64,000 bases of DNA from positions 248,001-312,000 of the forward strand of contig NZ_CCDL010000003.1 in NCBI RefSeq assembly GCF_000724085.1, written 5' to 3'. The notes below the pieces were generated by a model. That model made no database searches. It was not told the origin of the DNA and saw nothing but the letters and a program-made list of their open reading frames with translations. This document shows, one piece after another, positions 7,324 to 14,837 of the stretch; position 1 is the first letter of the stretch; every line of letters begins with the position of its first letter. The position numbers were made by a program, and so were the translations under genes. The stretch comes from Oceanobacillus manasiensis. GTDB lineage: Bacteria; Bacillota; Bacilli; Bacillales; Amphibacillaceae.

Positions 7324-7749
7324 ATGGATAATAAGCCAGCTGGTTTTTGGATAAGATTTCTTGCTAATTTAATTGATGGTGTGCTTATTCTTTTACTCGC
7401 AGCAATTATAGCACTGTTAATTGGTGATGAAACCTTCTGGAATTATTGGAACAACGACGTAGATACAACGTCAGAGTCTGTGGCAAACTTTTTCTACTCT
7501 ATCATATTTGTAATTATCTTTACGGGAAGCAAATTTATGGGATCACCAGGAAAATTAGCATGTAGAATAAAAGTAGTAAATGTGGATGGGACGCAAATAA
7601 GTATGCTAAAGTCCATTGGTAGATTTTTGAGTTATGTTATTTCCGCGCTTCCTTTGCTTATTGGTTTTATGATGGCAGGTTGGAACGAAGAGAAAAAAGC
7701 ATTACATGATATGATCTGTAAAACTCGTGTCGTGTATCGAGATCAATAA
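7324..7749 (+). CDS. RDD-family membrane protein
   Basis: A 141-residue protein. The start chosen is ATG 7324, preceded by AAAGGAGGGAGC; the longer frame from 7273 lacks a ribosome site. The RDD features are visible: G-F-W-I-R-F-L-A-N-L-I-D-G near the N-terminus, F-M-G-S-P-G-K-L-A-C-R-I-K-V-V in the middle, and K-A-L-H-D-M-I-C-K-T-R-V-V near the end, with three transmembrane helices. RDD proteins are poorly characterised; some act in Na+/H+ exchange or salt tolerance. Confidence 0.87.
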   Translation: MDNKPAGFWIRFLANLIDGVLILLLAAIIALLIGDETFWNYWNNDVDTTSESVANFFYSIIFVIIFTGSKFMGSPGKLACRIKVVNVDGTQISMLKSIGRFLSYVISALPLLIGFMMAGWNEEKKALHDMICKTRVVYRDQ

Positions 7750-7774
7750 GTCTCCTTCTTGGAGGCTTTTTTAT
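7748..7774 (+). terminator. Terminator of the RDD gene
   Basis: AAGTCTCC / GGAGGCTT stem (one G-T pair) with a 5-base loop followed by TTTTTTA. Confidence 0.8.
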
Positions 7775-7961
7775 ATGGAGTAAAAAGAAGTTCATCGGGG
7801 TAATCAATTGTAAAAAGGAGAAGCATTTCATCAAACTAATAAACTTCAAAATTGGGAATAATCCCGAGTAAATATAGCTCATCAAATTCATAGAATCCAA
7901 AACTCATAAAAGAGTGATAGATTACATTTCATTTGAAAGTTACCTCAATGTAATTGGATTC

Positions 7962-8040
7962 CCTCCATTCGCTACGTGGGCCCGGAGGATACGGGTCATG
8001 CCGGCGTTGACCCAGGACGGGTCGAACTTAGTCGGCGACC
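7962..8040. ncRNA. GC-rich three-hairpin island (candidate structured RNA or repeat)
   Basis: Inside an AT-rich gap (7775-8134) there is an abrupt GC-rich block with three consecutive potential stems: CCTCC (7962-7966) with GGAGG (7984-7988), GGGTCA (7993-7998) with TGACCC (8008-8013), and GGTCG (8020-8024) with CGACC (8036-8040). Both strands have short frames without a ribosome site, so coding is unlikely. No known riboswitch signature was recognised. It could be a leader of the GlcD-type gene or a dispersed structured repeat. The rest of the gap, 7775-7960, shows nothing. Confidence 0.4.
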
Positions 8041-8134
8041 AATAATACGGTGCTCTGCACTTTTCTTACCTAATATGATAAACTGAAAATAATAGAAATT
8101 ATATGATTATTAGTTCAGTAGGAGTTGTGATGAC

Positions 8135-9505
8135 ATGGAAATTTTGGAAGCGCTTAATAAGATCCTCCCTGTTGATAGAGTGTCAACAAACGAAACAGTC
8201 TTGCAGCAACATAGTTCGGATGAGTCGTATCATACTCCTCATTTGCCGGATGTAGTCCTTTTTCCAGAGAGTACAGAGGAAGTGAGTCAAATTGTTAAGT
8301 TGGCAGATGAGTGGGAAGTTCCTATCGTTTCTTATGGGCTAGGAACTAGCTTGGAAGGTAGTATGATCCCACATCAAGGTGGAATAATGATTGATTTTAC
8401 ATTGATGAATAAGATAATCGAAGTGCGTCCAGAAGATTTCCTTGTGAAAATACAGCCTGGAGTGACAAGGACTCAATTGGAGAAAGAGTTGAGTAAATAT
8501 GGTTTGTTTTTCCCAGTAGACCCTGGTGCAGATGCCACACTTGGTGGTATGGCTGCAACGAATGCGAGTGGGACTACTTCTGTAAAGTATGGAATTATGC
8601 GTGATAATATACGTGACTTAGAAGTCGTGCTTCCTAATGGGAATGTTATTCATACAGGGAGTATGGCGGCAAAGTCATCTTCAGGATATCACCTAAATGG
8701 GTTGTTTGTAGGTTCGGAAGGTACATTAGGTTGCTTTACTGAGCTCACCTTAAAAGTACATGGTATTCCTGAACATAATATGGCGGGAAGAGCTGCATTT
8801 GATACGATCGATCATGCTGTTGAAGCTGTGATCAGTGTTCTCCAAGCAGGAATCCCTGTAGCAAGAGTTGAATTGGTGGATGAACAGTCAATGCGGCAAA
8901 TCAATGTATTTAGTGAAACGGATTACAAAGAAGTACCGACCCTATTTTTTGAGTTTCACGGAAACGAAGCGGGATTAGAACAGGACGTCGTTTTTACGAA
9001 GGAAATTATAGAGGATTGTAATTGTCGTGAGTTTACATTTGAGTCTGACACTGCGGGCAGAAACCGACTGTGGGAAGCCAGACATAATGCAGCCTACGCT
9101 TATTTGCACGGAAATCCAGGGAAAAGGCAAATGGTAACGGATGTATGTGTGCCTATTTCCGAATTAGCAGGGGCGATCAAAGATGCTAGAGAAGCAGTTA
9201 ATTCATCTGGTCTACTAGGTGGAATTGTTGGACATGTGGGGGATGGCAACTATCATATTCTTTTAATGGTAGATACAGAGAATCCAAATGAAATGGAAAA
9301 GGCAAATATGGTAAATGAGCGTATCGTTCAATATGCCCTAGAACGAGGGGGAACATGCACAGGGGAGCATGGTGTCGGAATCGGTAAACAAAAATATCAG
9401 CGCAAAGAGCATGGTGGGGCGCTTGATGTTATGCAAGCAATAAAAGCAACACTTGATCCAAAGAACCTCTTTAACCCAGGGAAAGTTGTGGATATTAAGT
9501 CTTAG
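8135..9505 (+). CDS. FAD-linked oxidase, glycolate/D-lactate dehydrogenase GlcD type
   Basis: A 456-residue flavoprotein of the VAO/PCMH family. N-terminal FAD domain: P-D-V-V-L-F-P-E-S-T-E-E-V-S-Q-I-V, the S-Y-G-L-G-T-S-L-E-G flavin loop, D-P-G-A-D-A-T-L-G-G-M-A-A-T-N-A-S-G, and G-S-E-G-T-L-G. C-terminal FAD-oxidase domain: G-H-V-G-D-G-N-Y-H, ending C-T-G-E-H-G-V-G-I-G-K and L-F-N-P-G-K. Expected to oxidise a 2-hydroxy acid such as glycolate or D-lactate. No glcF-like iron-sulphur partner is adjacent. The ATG at 8135 follows AGGAG with 10-base spacing. Confidence 0.87.
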   Translation: MEILEALNKILPVDRVSTNETVLQQHSSDESYHTPHLPDVVLFPESTEEVSQIVKLADEWEVPIVSYGLGTSLEGSMIPHQGGIMIDFTLMNKIIEVRPEDFLVKIQPGVTRTQLEKELSKYGLFFPVDPGADATLGGMAATNASGTTSVKYGIMRDNIRDLEVVLPNGNVIHTGSMAAKSSSGYHLNGLFVGSEGTLGCFTELTLKVHGIPEHNMAGRAAFDTIDHAVEAVISVLQAGIPVARVELVDEQSMRQINVFSETDYKEVPTLFFEFHGNEAGLEQDVVFTKEIIEDCNCREFTFESDTAGRNRLWEARHNAAYAYLHGNPGKRQMVTDVCVPISELAGAIKDAREAVNSSGLLGGIVGHVGDGNYHILLMVDTENPNEMEKANMVNERIVQYALERGGTCTGEHGVGIGKQKYQRKEHGGALDVMQAIKATLDPKNLFNPGKVVDIKS

Positions 9506-9544
9506 GCCTTCTAAAAGTGGGGAGTCCTAGAGTGATCTTAAGAA

Positions 9545-9581
9545 AAAAAGGCTGTTACAGACATTAATTTCTGTAACAGCC
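9545..9581. terminator. Bidirectional terminator between glcD-like gene and ilvE
   Basis: Perfect 12-bp stem GGCTGTTACAGA / TCTGTAACAGCC at 9550-9561 and 9570-9581. The T run is on the minus strand (TTTTTTTCTT), so it mainly ends ilvE. Confidence 0.88.
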
Positions 9582-9593
9582 TTTACCTCATAA

Positions 9594-10685
9594 TCATTTT
9601 ACCGCGCTTGTTTCATTCACTTTTTTAATCCAGTCGAATGGATCTTCTACTTTACCATACTGAATACCAGTTAAGGTTTCATAAAGGGATTTTGCTACAT
9701 TCCCCGTATTTCCTTCATTAATAATGAGATCTTTATCATCCCAGCTCAGCTGACCAATAGGGGAGATAACTGCTGCTGTACCAGTTCCAAAAGCTTCCTC
9801 TAGTGTACCATTTTGATAGGCTTCATCTAGTTCATCTAGAGAAATTTTCTTTTCTATCACTGGAATGTCCCAATAGTTTAATAGTTGAATGACAGAATTT
9901 CGTGTTACACCTTCAAGTATACTTCCGTTCAACTCAGGGGTAATGACTTCTCCGTTAATTTTGAAGAAAACGTTCATGCTACCTACTTCTTCAATATATT
10001 TTTTCTCCACACCGTCAAGCCATAATACCTGTGTGAAACCTTTTTGTGCACAAACCTCTTGTGCTTTAAGGCTGGCAGCGTAGTTACCACCGGTTTTGGC
10101 TTCCCCAGTGCCTCCTTTTACAGCACGCACATATTGATTCTCAACAGCTATTTTGACAGGGTTAATGCCTTCTTTGTAATAAGCACCTACTGGCGAAAGG
10201 ATGACAATAAGCTTATATTGGTGTGATGGCGCTACCCCGATAAACGGTTCAGATGAAATGATAAATGGCCGAATATAAAGGGAAGTTCCCTCTGAAGTTG
10301 GGATCCAATCCCTATCTAAGAATACGAGTTGCTTAATAGCTTCTAATACAAATGCTTCATCTACCGGAGGGATACAGAGACGATCATTAGAACGGTTTAG
10401 CCTTTGTAAATTTTTCTCAGGACGAAAAAGTTGAATATCTCCTTCTGGCGTGTAGTAGGCTTTTAAACCTTCAAACACAGATTGGCCATAATGAAAGGTC
10501 ATTGCCGACGGATCAATTGTTAAAGGACCATATGGCACAATACGTGGATCATGCCAGCCAACTGGTTCTGAATAATCCATGATAAACATGTGGTCGGTAA
10601 AGATTCTACCAAACTCTAATTGATCTGTATTCGGCTTATTTTTTTTCTCGTTGTTATGATGTACTTCGACTGTCCATTCTTCCAT
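9594..10685 (-). CDS. ilvE: Branched-chain amino acid aminotransferase
   Basis: A 363-residue fold-type IV PLP enzyme that interconverts Leu, Ile and Val with their 2-oxo acids. The start is the ATG at 10685, behind AAGGGGATAGTGAC; the frame extends 18 codons further without a ribosome site. Family marks: P-Y-G-P-L-T-I-D-P-S-A-M-T-F-H-Y-G-Q-S-V-F-E-G-L-K-A, the PLP lysine in E-A-K-T-G-G-N-Y-A-A-S-L, E-V-G-S-M-N-V-F-F, and F-G-T-G-T-A-A-V-I-S-P. Length matches the B. subtilis YbgE/YwaA type. Divergent from the HAD phosphatase gene. Confidence 0.94.
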   Translation of the reverse strand: MEEWTVEVHHNNEKKNKPNTDQLEFGRIFTDHMFIMDYSEPVGWHDPRIVPYGPLTIDPSAMTFHYGQSVFEGLKAYYTPEGDIQLFRPEKNLQRLNRSNDRLCIPPVDEAFVLEAIKQLVFLDRDWIPTSEGTSLYIRPFIISSEPFIGVAPSHQYKLIVILSPVGAYYKEGINPVKIAVENQYVRAVKGGTGEAKTGGNYAASLKAQEVCAQKGFTQVLWLDGVEKKYIEEVGSMNVFFKINGEVITPELNGSILEGVTRNSVIQLLNYWDIPVIEKKISLDELDEAYQNGTLEEAFGTGTAAVISPIGQLSWDDKDLIINEGNTGNVAKSLYETLTGIQYGKVEDPFDWIKKVNETSAVK

Positions 10686-10830
10686 GTCACTATCCCCTTG
10701 TGGTGAAAATTTTAATTTCAATAATAAGCCATATTTCAAATAAACGCAACCCTTAATTTTCAGTTTTTTCAGGCTTATGATATTATTGTATAATTCAATT
10801 AGTCTATGTATGAAAAAAGGGAGTGATTGG

Positions 10831-11634
10831 GTGCTAAAAGCGATTCTGTTTGATCTAGATGATACATTGCTTTGGGATAAGAGAAGTGTAGAGGTGGCTT
10901 TTGAAACAACCTGTAAGTTGGTACAAGAGAAGTATGGTATAAATGCTCAAGACTTTGAGAAAAAAGTTCGGGAGATTGCCAGACAGAAATATGCTTCCTT
11001 TGACACGTATTCTTTTACGCAGATGATAGGAATTAATCCATTTGAAGGATTATGGGCTCAGTTTCAAGATGAAGGGGAGGAGTTTACTAAACTTAGAGAA
11101 TTGGCACCAGATTACCAGCGGAGTGTTTGGACAAAAGCCTTGTTGTCTTTTGGGGTAGGAGATGCTGCGTTTGGGTCTATGCTTGCAAAAGCTTTTCCTG
11201 AGGCGCGGAGAAAAAATCCTTTTGTGTTTGAGCAAACCTTTGAGGTGCTGGACAAATTATATCCTCATTACACCTTGTTGTTATTAACGAATGGTTCTCC
11301 TGACCTGCAACATACGAAGCTTACTCTTACACCAGAATTAGATCCGTATTTTAACCATATAGTAGTGTCAGGTGCTTTTGGGAAGGGGAAACCAGACAAA
11401 GCTATTTTCGAACATGCATTAGAATTATTATCTGTAAATAGAGAAGAAGCAATCATGGTGGGCGATAATTTGAAAACAGACATTCTTGGTGCTTCTAGAG
11501 CTGGGATTCAGTCTATTTGGATTAATCATCATGGAAAGAAGCCGACTGATGTACAGCCTACTTTTGAAATAAGCAATTTGGGTGAGCTTGTCTTGCTGAT
11601 TGAAGATATTAATAAAAATACTAAATTGGATTAA
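10831..11634 (+). CDS. HAD-family phosphatase, YsaA-like (possible phosphoserine phosphatase)
   Basis: A 267-residue HAD hydrolase. The GTG at 10831 follows AAAAAAGGGAG; the frame to 10777 lacks a ribosome site. HAD motif I is L-F-D-L-D-D-T-L, motif II L-L-L-T-N-G-S-P-D-L-Q, motif III lysine in G-K-G-K-P-D-K, motif IV M-V-G-D-N-L-K-T-D-I. The cap and the S-P-D-L-Q-H-T-K segment resemble B. subtilis YsaA, which has been proposed to supply phosphoserine phosphatase activity. It is convergent with serA, which supports that reading, but the substrate remains inference. Confidence 0.8.
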   Translation: MLKAILFDLDDTLLWDKRSVEVAFETTCKLVQEKYGINAQDFEKKVREIARQKYASFDTYSFTQMIGINPFEGLWAQFQDEGEEFTKLRELAPDYQRSVWTKALLSFGVGDAAFGSMLAKAFPEARRKNPFVFEQTFEVLDKLYPHYTLLLLTNGSPDLQHTKLTLTPELDPYFNHIVVSGAFGKGKPDKAIFEHALELLSVNREEAIMVGDNLKTDILGASRAGIQSIWINHHGKKPTDVQPTFEISNLGELVLLIEDINKNTKLD

Positions 11635-11641
11635 AAAAAAA

Positions 11642-11671
11642 GGAAGCTCAATCGACGAGCTTCCTTTTTTT
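11642..11671. terminator. Bidirectional terminator
   Basis: GGAAGCTC / GAGCTTCC stem, 7-base loop, flanked by an A run on the left and TTTTTTT on the right, so it can end both the HAD gene and, after repeat copy B, serA. Confidence 0.88.
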
Positions 11672-11677
11672 CATATC

Positions 11678-11801
11678 CTGCCTTAACTGGCAGTAGGCTC
11701 CCTATTTCAAGAATGAGAAGGGTCAACTGCCAGGTCCGATTCGTTCAACTAACAATTGGTAGGGAAGGAGGGCTCCCACCAATTGACGTTTCACTTTATA
11801 A
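11678..11801 (-). repeat. Intergenic 3'-end repeat, copy B
   Basis: Best-preserved copy. Reading on +: CCTTAACTGGCAGTAGG, a TTTCAAGAATGAGAAGGG spacer, AACTGCCAG (pairs with CTGGCAGT), the 19-mer GGTCCGATTCGTTCAACTA shared with copy A, then a hairpin with arms CAATTGGT / ACCAATTG at 11755-11762 and 11777-11784, and finally TTTCACTTTATAA, which contains the serA stop codon on the minus strand. It fills the space between the serA stop and the terminator at 11642. Confidence 0.75.
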
Positions 11802-13382
11802 GTCAATTGCTGTAGCTTGGTGAATTTCTGTTAATTCCTTTAGCGCCTCAAGTTCTCTCTTTTCTAAATGTTTATCCACTGTCATCATCATGACAGCATC
11901 TCCTCCAATATCTGCACGGTCTACCTGCATGGTGGCTATATTAATATCAAATTGTGCTAGCAACGATCCCATCTTTCCAATTACACCTGGGATATCCCGG
12001 TGGTGAATAATTAAAATATGTCCTTTTGGTGTTACATCTACACTGTAATGATCCACCTTGACAATACGTGGACCAAGACCGTTGAGAAGGGTACCAGCAA
12101 CACTACGTTTTTCTGATTTTGTAGTTACCTCGACGGTAAGCAAATTAGTAAATCCCTTTGTTGTCGATGTTTTATTCTCGTGGATGCGAATGCCGCGCTT
12201 CTCTGCCAAGTATAAGGCGTTTACGTCATTAACATGCTCACCAAGGTGTCTTGTCAGAAGTCCCTTTACAGTGTTTCGTGTAATAGGGGCTGTTTCAACA
12301 CCAGCTAAATCACCAGAGTAATAGATATTAACTTCTTCGATAACCTCTTGCGCAAGATGGATAAGAAAGGATCCTAATTTTTCTGCAAGGTTGAAATAAG
12401 GCTCTATTTTGTTTAGCACTTCTTTTGGTACCGATGGAAGATTAACTGGATTTTGCACGATATCACCTGTTAAGAAGCGAATCACATCCTGGCAAACATC
12501 TACAGCTACATTCTCTTGTGCTTCTACAGTACTTGCACCAAGGTGGGGAGTTGCAAATACCTGTGGGAGATCTAATAGCTTGTTGTCCTGAAAAGGTTCT
12601 TCTTCTAATACATCTAGCGCAGCTCCAGCCACCTTACCCTCTAGAATCGCTTGATAAAGCGCCTCTTCGTCAATTATTCCACCGCGTGCGCAATTAATGA
12701 TTTGTACACCAGGCTTCATTTGCTCAAATGCTTCCGCGTTTAATAAATGCTTTGTTTCTTTTAGAAGAGGGGTATGTACCGTAATAAAATCTGCCTCTTG
12801 CAATACCTCTTGCACGGTGCCATAACCTATCCCTAAGTGTTCGGCTTTTTCAGCAGTTAGAAAAGGATCATATGCCATGATGTTCATTCGCTGGCCCTTT
12901 GCCCTATATGCAACCTCTGCACCAATTCTTCCCAAGCCTATCACGCCTAATGTTTTGTTTTTTAATTCTACCCCAACATATTTCTTTCGGTCCCATTGTT
13001 GGTGTTTAAGTGAATAATAAGCTTGAGGAATTTTCCTTGAAAGAGCCATCAGCATTGCCATTGTATGCTCTGCTGCTGAGTTTGTATTGCCATTCGGTGC
13101 ATTTACAACGATGATTCCACGCTCTGTTGCAGCATTTAGATCAATGTTATCAACTCCTACACCAGCACGGCCAATAATTTTGAGATTTTCAGAGGCTTCT
13201 ATCAGCTGGCGGGTTACTTGTGTTTGGCTTCTTACCAACAGTGCATCTACGTTTCTAATTTTTTCGAGTATCTCATCAGATGTTAAATCTGTTGCAAGTT
13301 CATACTGGATAGCTTCATGTTGCTTGAGCACTTGTAGTCCTTCTTCACTGAGTGGATCTGAAATTAATACTTTAAACGCCAT
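11796..13382 (-). CDS. serA: D-3-phosphoglycerate dehydrogenase
   Basis: A 528-residue long-form SerA, first step of serine synthesis (3-phosphoglycerate to 3-phosphohydroxypyruvate, NAD-linked). N-terminal substrate domain with L-V-R-S-Q-T-Q-V, I-G-R-A-G-V-G-V-D-N-I-D; NAD loop G-V-I-G-L-G-R-I-G at about residues 144-152; catalytic I-N-C-A-R-G-G-I-I-D-E and T-P-H-L-G-A-S-T; then the ASB domain (about 320-450) and a C-terminal ACT domain with H-H-R-D-I-P-G-V-I-G-K, where serine feedback normally acts. Second gene after the aminotransferase, 20-base gap. Its TAA stop is within the conserved end of repeat copy B. Confidence 0.95.
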   Translation of the reverse strand: MAFKVLISDPLSEEGLQVLKQHEAIQYELATDLTSDEILEKIRNVDALLVRSQTQVTRQLIEASENLKIIGRAGVGVDNIDLNAATERGIIVVNAPNGNTNSAAEHTMAMLMALSRKIPQAYYSLKHQQWDRKKYVGVELKNKTLGVIGLGRIGAEVAYRAKGQRMNIMAYDPFLTAEKAEHLGIGYGTVQEVLQEADFITVHTPLLKETKHLLNAEAFEQMKPGVQIINCARGGIIDEEALYQAILEGKVAGAALDVLEEEPFQDNKLLDLPQVFATPHLGASTVEAQENVAVDVCQDVIRFLTGDIVQNPVNLPSVPKEVLNKIEPYFNLAEKLGSFLIHLAQEVIEEVNIYYSGDLAGVETAPITRNTVKGLLTRHLGEHVNDVNALYLAEKRGIRIHENKTSTTKGFTNLLTVEVTTKSEKRSVAGTLLNGLGPRIVKVDHYSVDVTPKGHILIIHHRDIPGVIGKMGSLLAQFDINIATMQVDRADIGGDAVMMMTVDKHLEKRELEALKELTEIHQATAIDL

Positions 13383-13402
13383 GCCGGCACCTCCAAGGTA
13401 GA

Positions 13403-14548
13403 TTATGATAAATACGTTTTTTGCGCAGCTTCTACGCCTTTTCCAAGCTCGAGTGGTTTACCAATTCGTATAAGAGCCATTTCGATTATACTAATCGTCT
13501 GTAAAACATCTGCAGGTGAACAATAGCCCATATGTCCAATACGAAAAATTTTTCCTTTTAGTTGCTGCTGCCCACCGGCTATGCTTAAATGGAACTCATT
13601 TTTTAATGTTTTTCTCAATTCTTCTACTTGAAAATCTGTCGGTTTTACTGCTGTTACGGTAGGGGATGCAGACTCATCTGTGGTCAGAAGATTGATATGA
13701 TGAGCTTTAAAAGCTGATCTGGTCATTTGCATCATAAGCTTATGTCTTGCAAAAACATTTTCCAATCCCTCTTTTTCTAAAAGCTGTAGCACTTGTTTAA
13801 GTCCAAACAAGAGAGATAACGCTGGTGTGAAAGGAGTCGTGTTGTTGTTAATATTGTCACGATATTTTTTCATATCTAGATAAAAACGTGGTGTGTTATT
13901 TTCTTCAATACGTTTCCAAGCACGTGCACTAGCAGCTGCAAAAGCTAATCCTGCTGGAAGCATGAAGGCTTTTTGTGACCCAGTAACCAGGATGTCGATA
14001 CCCCAATTGTCCATCTGAACGGGTACAGCACCAACGCAGGACACCCCATCCACAATAAATAATGCTTCAGAATGATGACGCACGACATTTGCAAGCTCTT
14101 TTACTGGATTGAGCACACCTGTAGAAGTTTCACAATAGGTGGCGAAGACCGCTTTCAATGTGGGGTTTTGTTGTAAATATGTCTCAACAATCCTCGTATC
14201 AATTGCTTCTCCCCATGCCATGTCCAAACGATGAACATTTATGCCATATGCCTGACAGATTTTAGCGAAGCGATCTCCGAAGGACCCAGTAACAAGAATT
14301 AATACTTCATCACCCGGCTCAACTGCATTAACTACTGCCATTTCAAGTGCTGCTGTCCCACTTCCAGTAAGAATAAGAACCTCCTCTTTAGTGCCAAAGA
14401 TCGGTTTAAGCCTAGGTCGAAGTTGTTCTATAAGTGATTTAGCTTCCACGTCTCGATGTCCAATCATTGTATTTCCCATTGCAAGGTGTACACTTGGTGG
14501 AATCGGACTTGGTCCAGGTATTCTTAAAAATTGCTGGTCTGCTAGCAT
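13403..14548 (-). CDS. Alanine-glyoxylate-type aminotransferase, serA partner
   Basis: A 381-residue class V PLP aminotransferase. The ATG at 14548 sits behind GAAGGGAGACAG; the 12-codon extension to 14584 covers the ribosome site. Marks: R-I-P-G-P-S-P-I-P-P, G-H-R-D-V-E, T-G-S-G-T-A-A-L-E, V-D-G-V-S-C-V-G, and the PLP lysine in V-T-G-S-Q-K-A-F. Similar enzymes use alanine, serine or aspartate with glyoxylate or pyruvate. Upstream of serA in one operon, so it may act as a phosphoserine aminotransferase in place of SerC, as shown for an AGT-family enzyme of methanococci. Serine-pyruvate or ureidoglycine activity is the alternative. Confidence 0.85.
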   Translation of the reverse strand: MLADQQFLRIPGPSPIPPSVHLAMGNTMIGHRDVEAKSLIEQLRPRLKPIFGTKEEVLILTGSGTAALEMAVVNAVEPGDEVLILVTGSFGDRFAKICQAYGINVHRLDMAWGEAIDTRIVETYLQQNPTLKAVFATYCETSTGVLNPVKELANVVRHHSEALFIVDGVSCVGAVPVQMDNWGIDILVTGSQKAFMLPAGLAFAAASARAWKRIEENNTPRFYLDMKKYRDNINNNTTPFTPALSLLFGLKQVLQLLEKEGLENVFARHKLMMQMTRSAFKAHHINLLTTDESASPTVTAVKPTDFQVEELRKTLKNEFHLSIAGGQQQLKGKIFRIGHMGYCSPADVLQTISIIEMALIRIGKPLELGKGVEAAQKTYLS

Positions 14549-14758
14549 TTTCTGTCTCCCTTCAATTTCCTGAAATCCGAACAATAGGTTCCATTTTTAA
14601 AAAGATCTTTCGTAAATATTTTTCAGCATAGCAGAACATAAAGGATTGTCAATAAATTTAGCCAATTTAAAAAATAATTTACTGTTGGATCTAACTTGGA
14701 GGAAAAATGCATTTCGTTAAATAGGATGTATAAACGCAAATAATTAAAATATTAAAGT

Positions 14759-14773
14759 AATTTTCTAAAAATA
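14759..14773. promoter_or_regulatory. Candidate CodY box
   Basis: AATTTTCTAAAAATA matches the CodY motif AATTTTCWGAAAATT at 13 of 15 positions, 65 bases before the CstA-type gene. Local AT richness makes chance matches easy. Nothing else firm was seen in 14549-14837. Confidence 0.35.
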
Positions 14774-14837
14774 CCTTGCATTTTAAAAGATTTGGATATA
14801 GAATAACTTTTAAAATTCTTTTGAAGGAGGTTCAGTG

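Noticed and set aside
7900-8042. Short frames through the GC-rich island on both strands
   Set aside because: None has a ribosome site and an in-frame start; the paired stems explain the block better.
10757-10771. CodY box in the ilvE/HAD divergent region
   Set aside because: Only 11 of 15 positions fit in a very AT-rich stretch.
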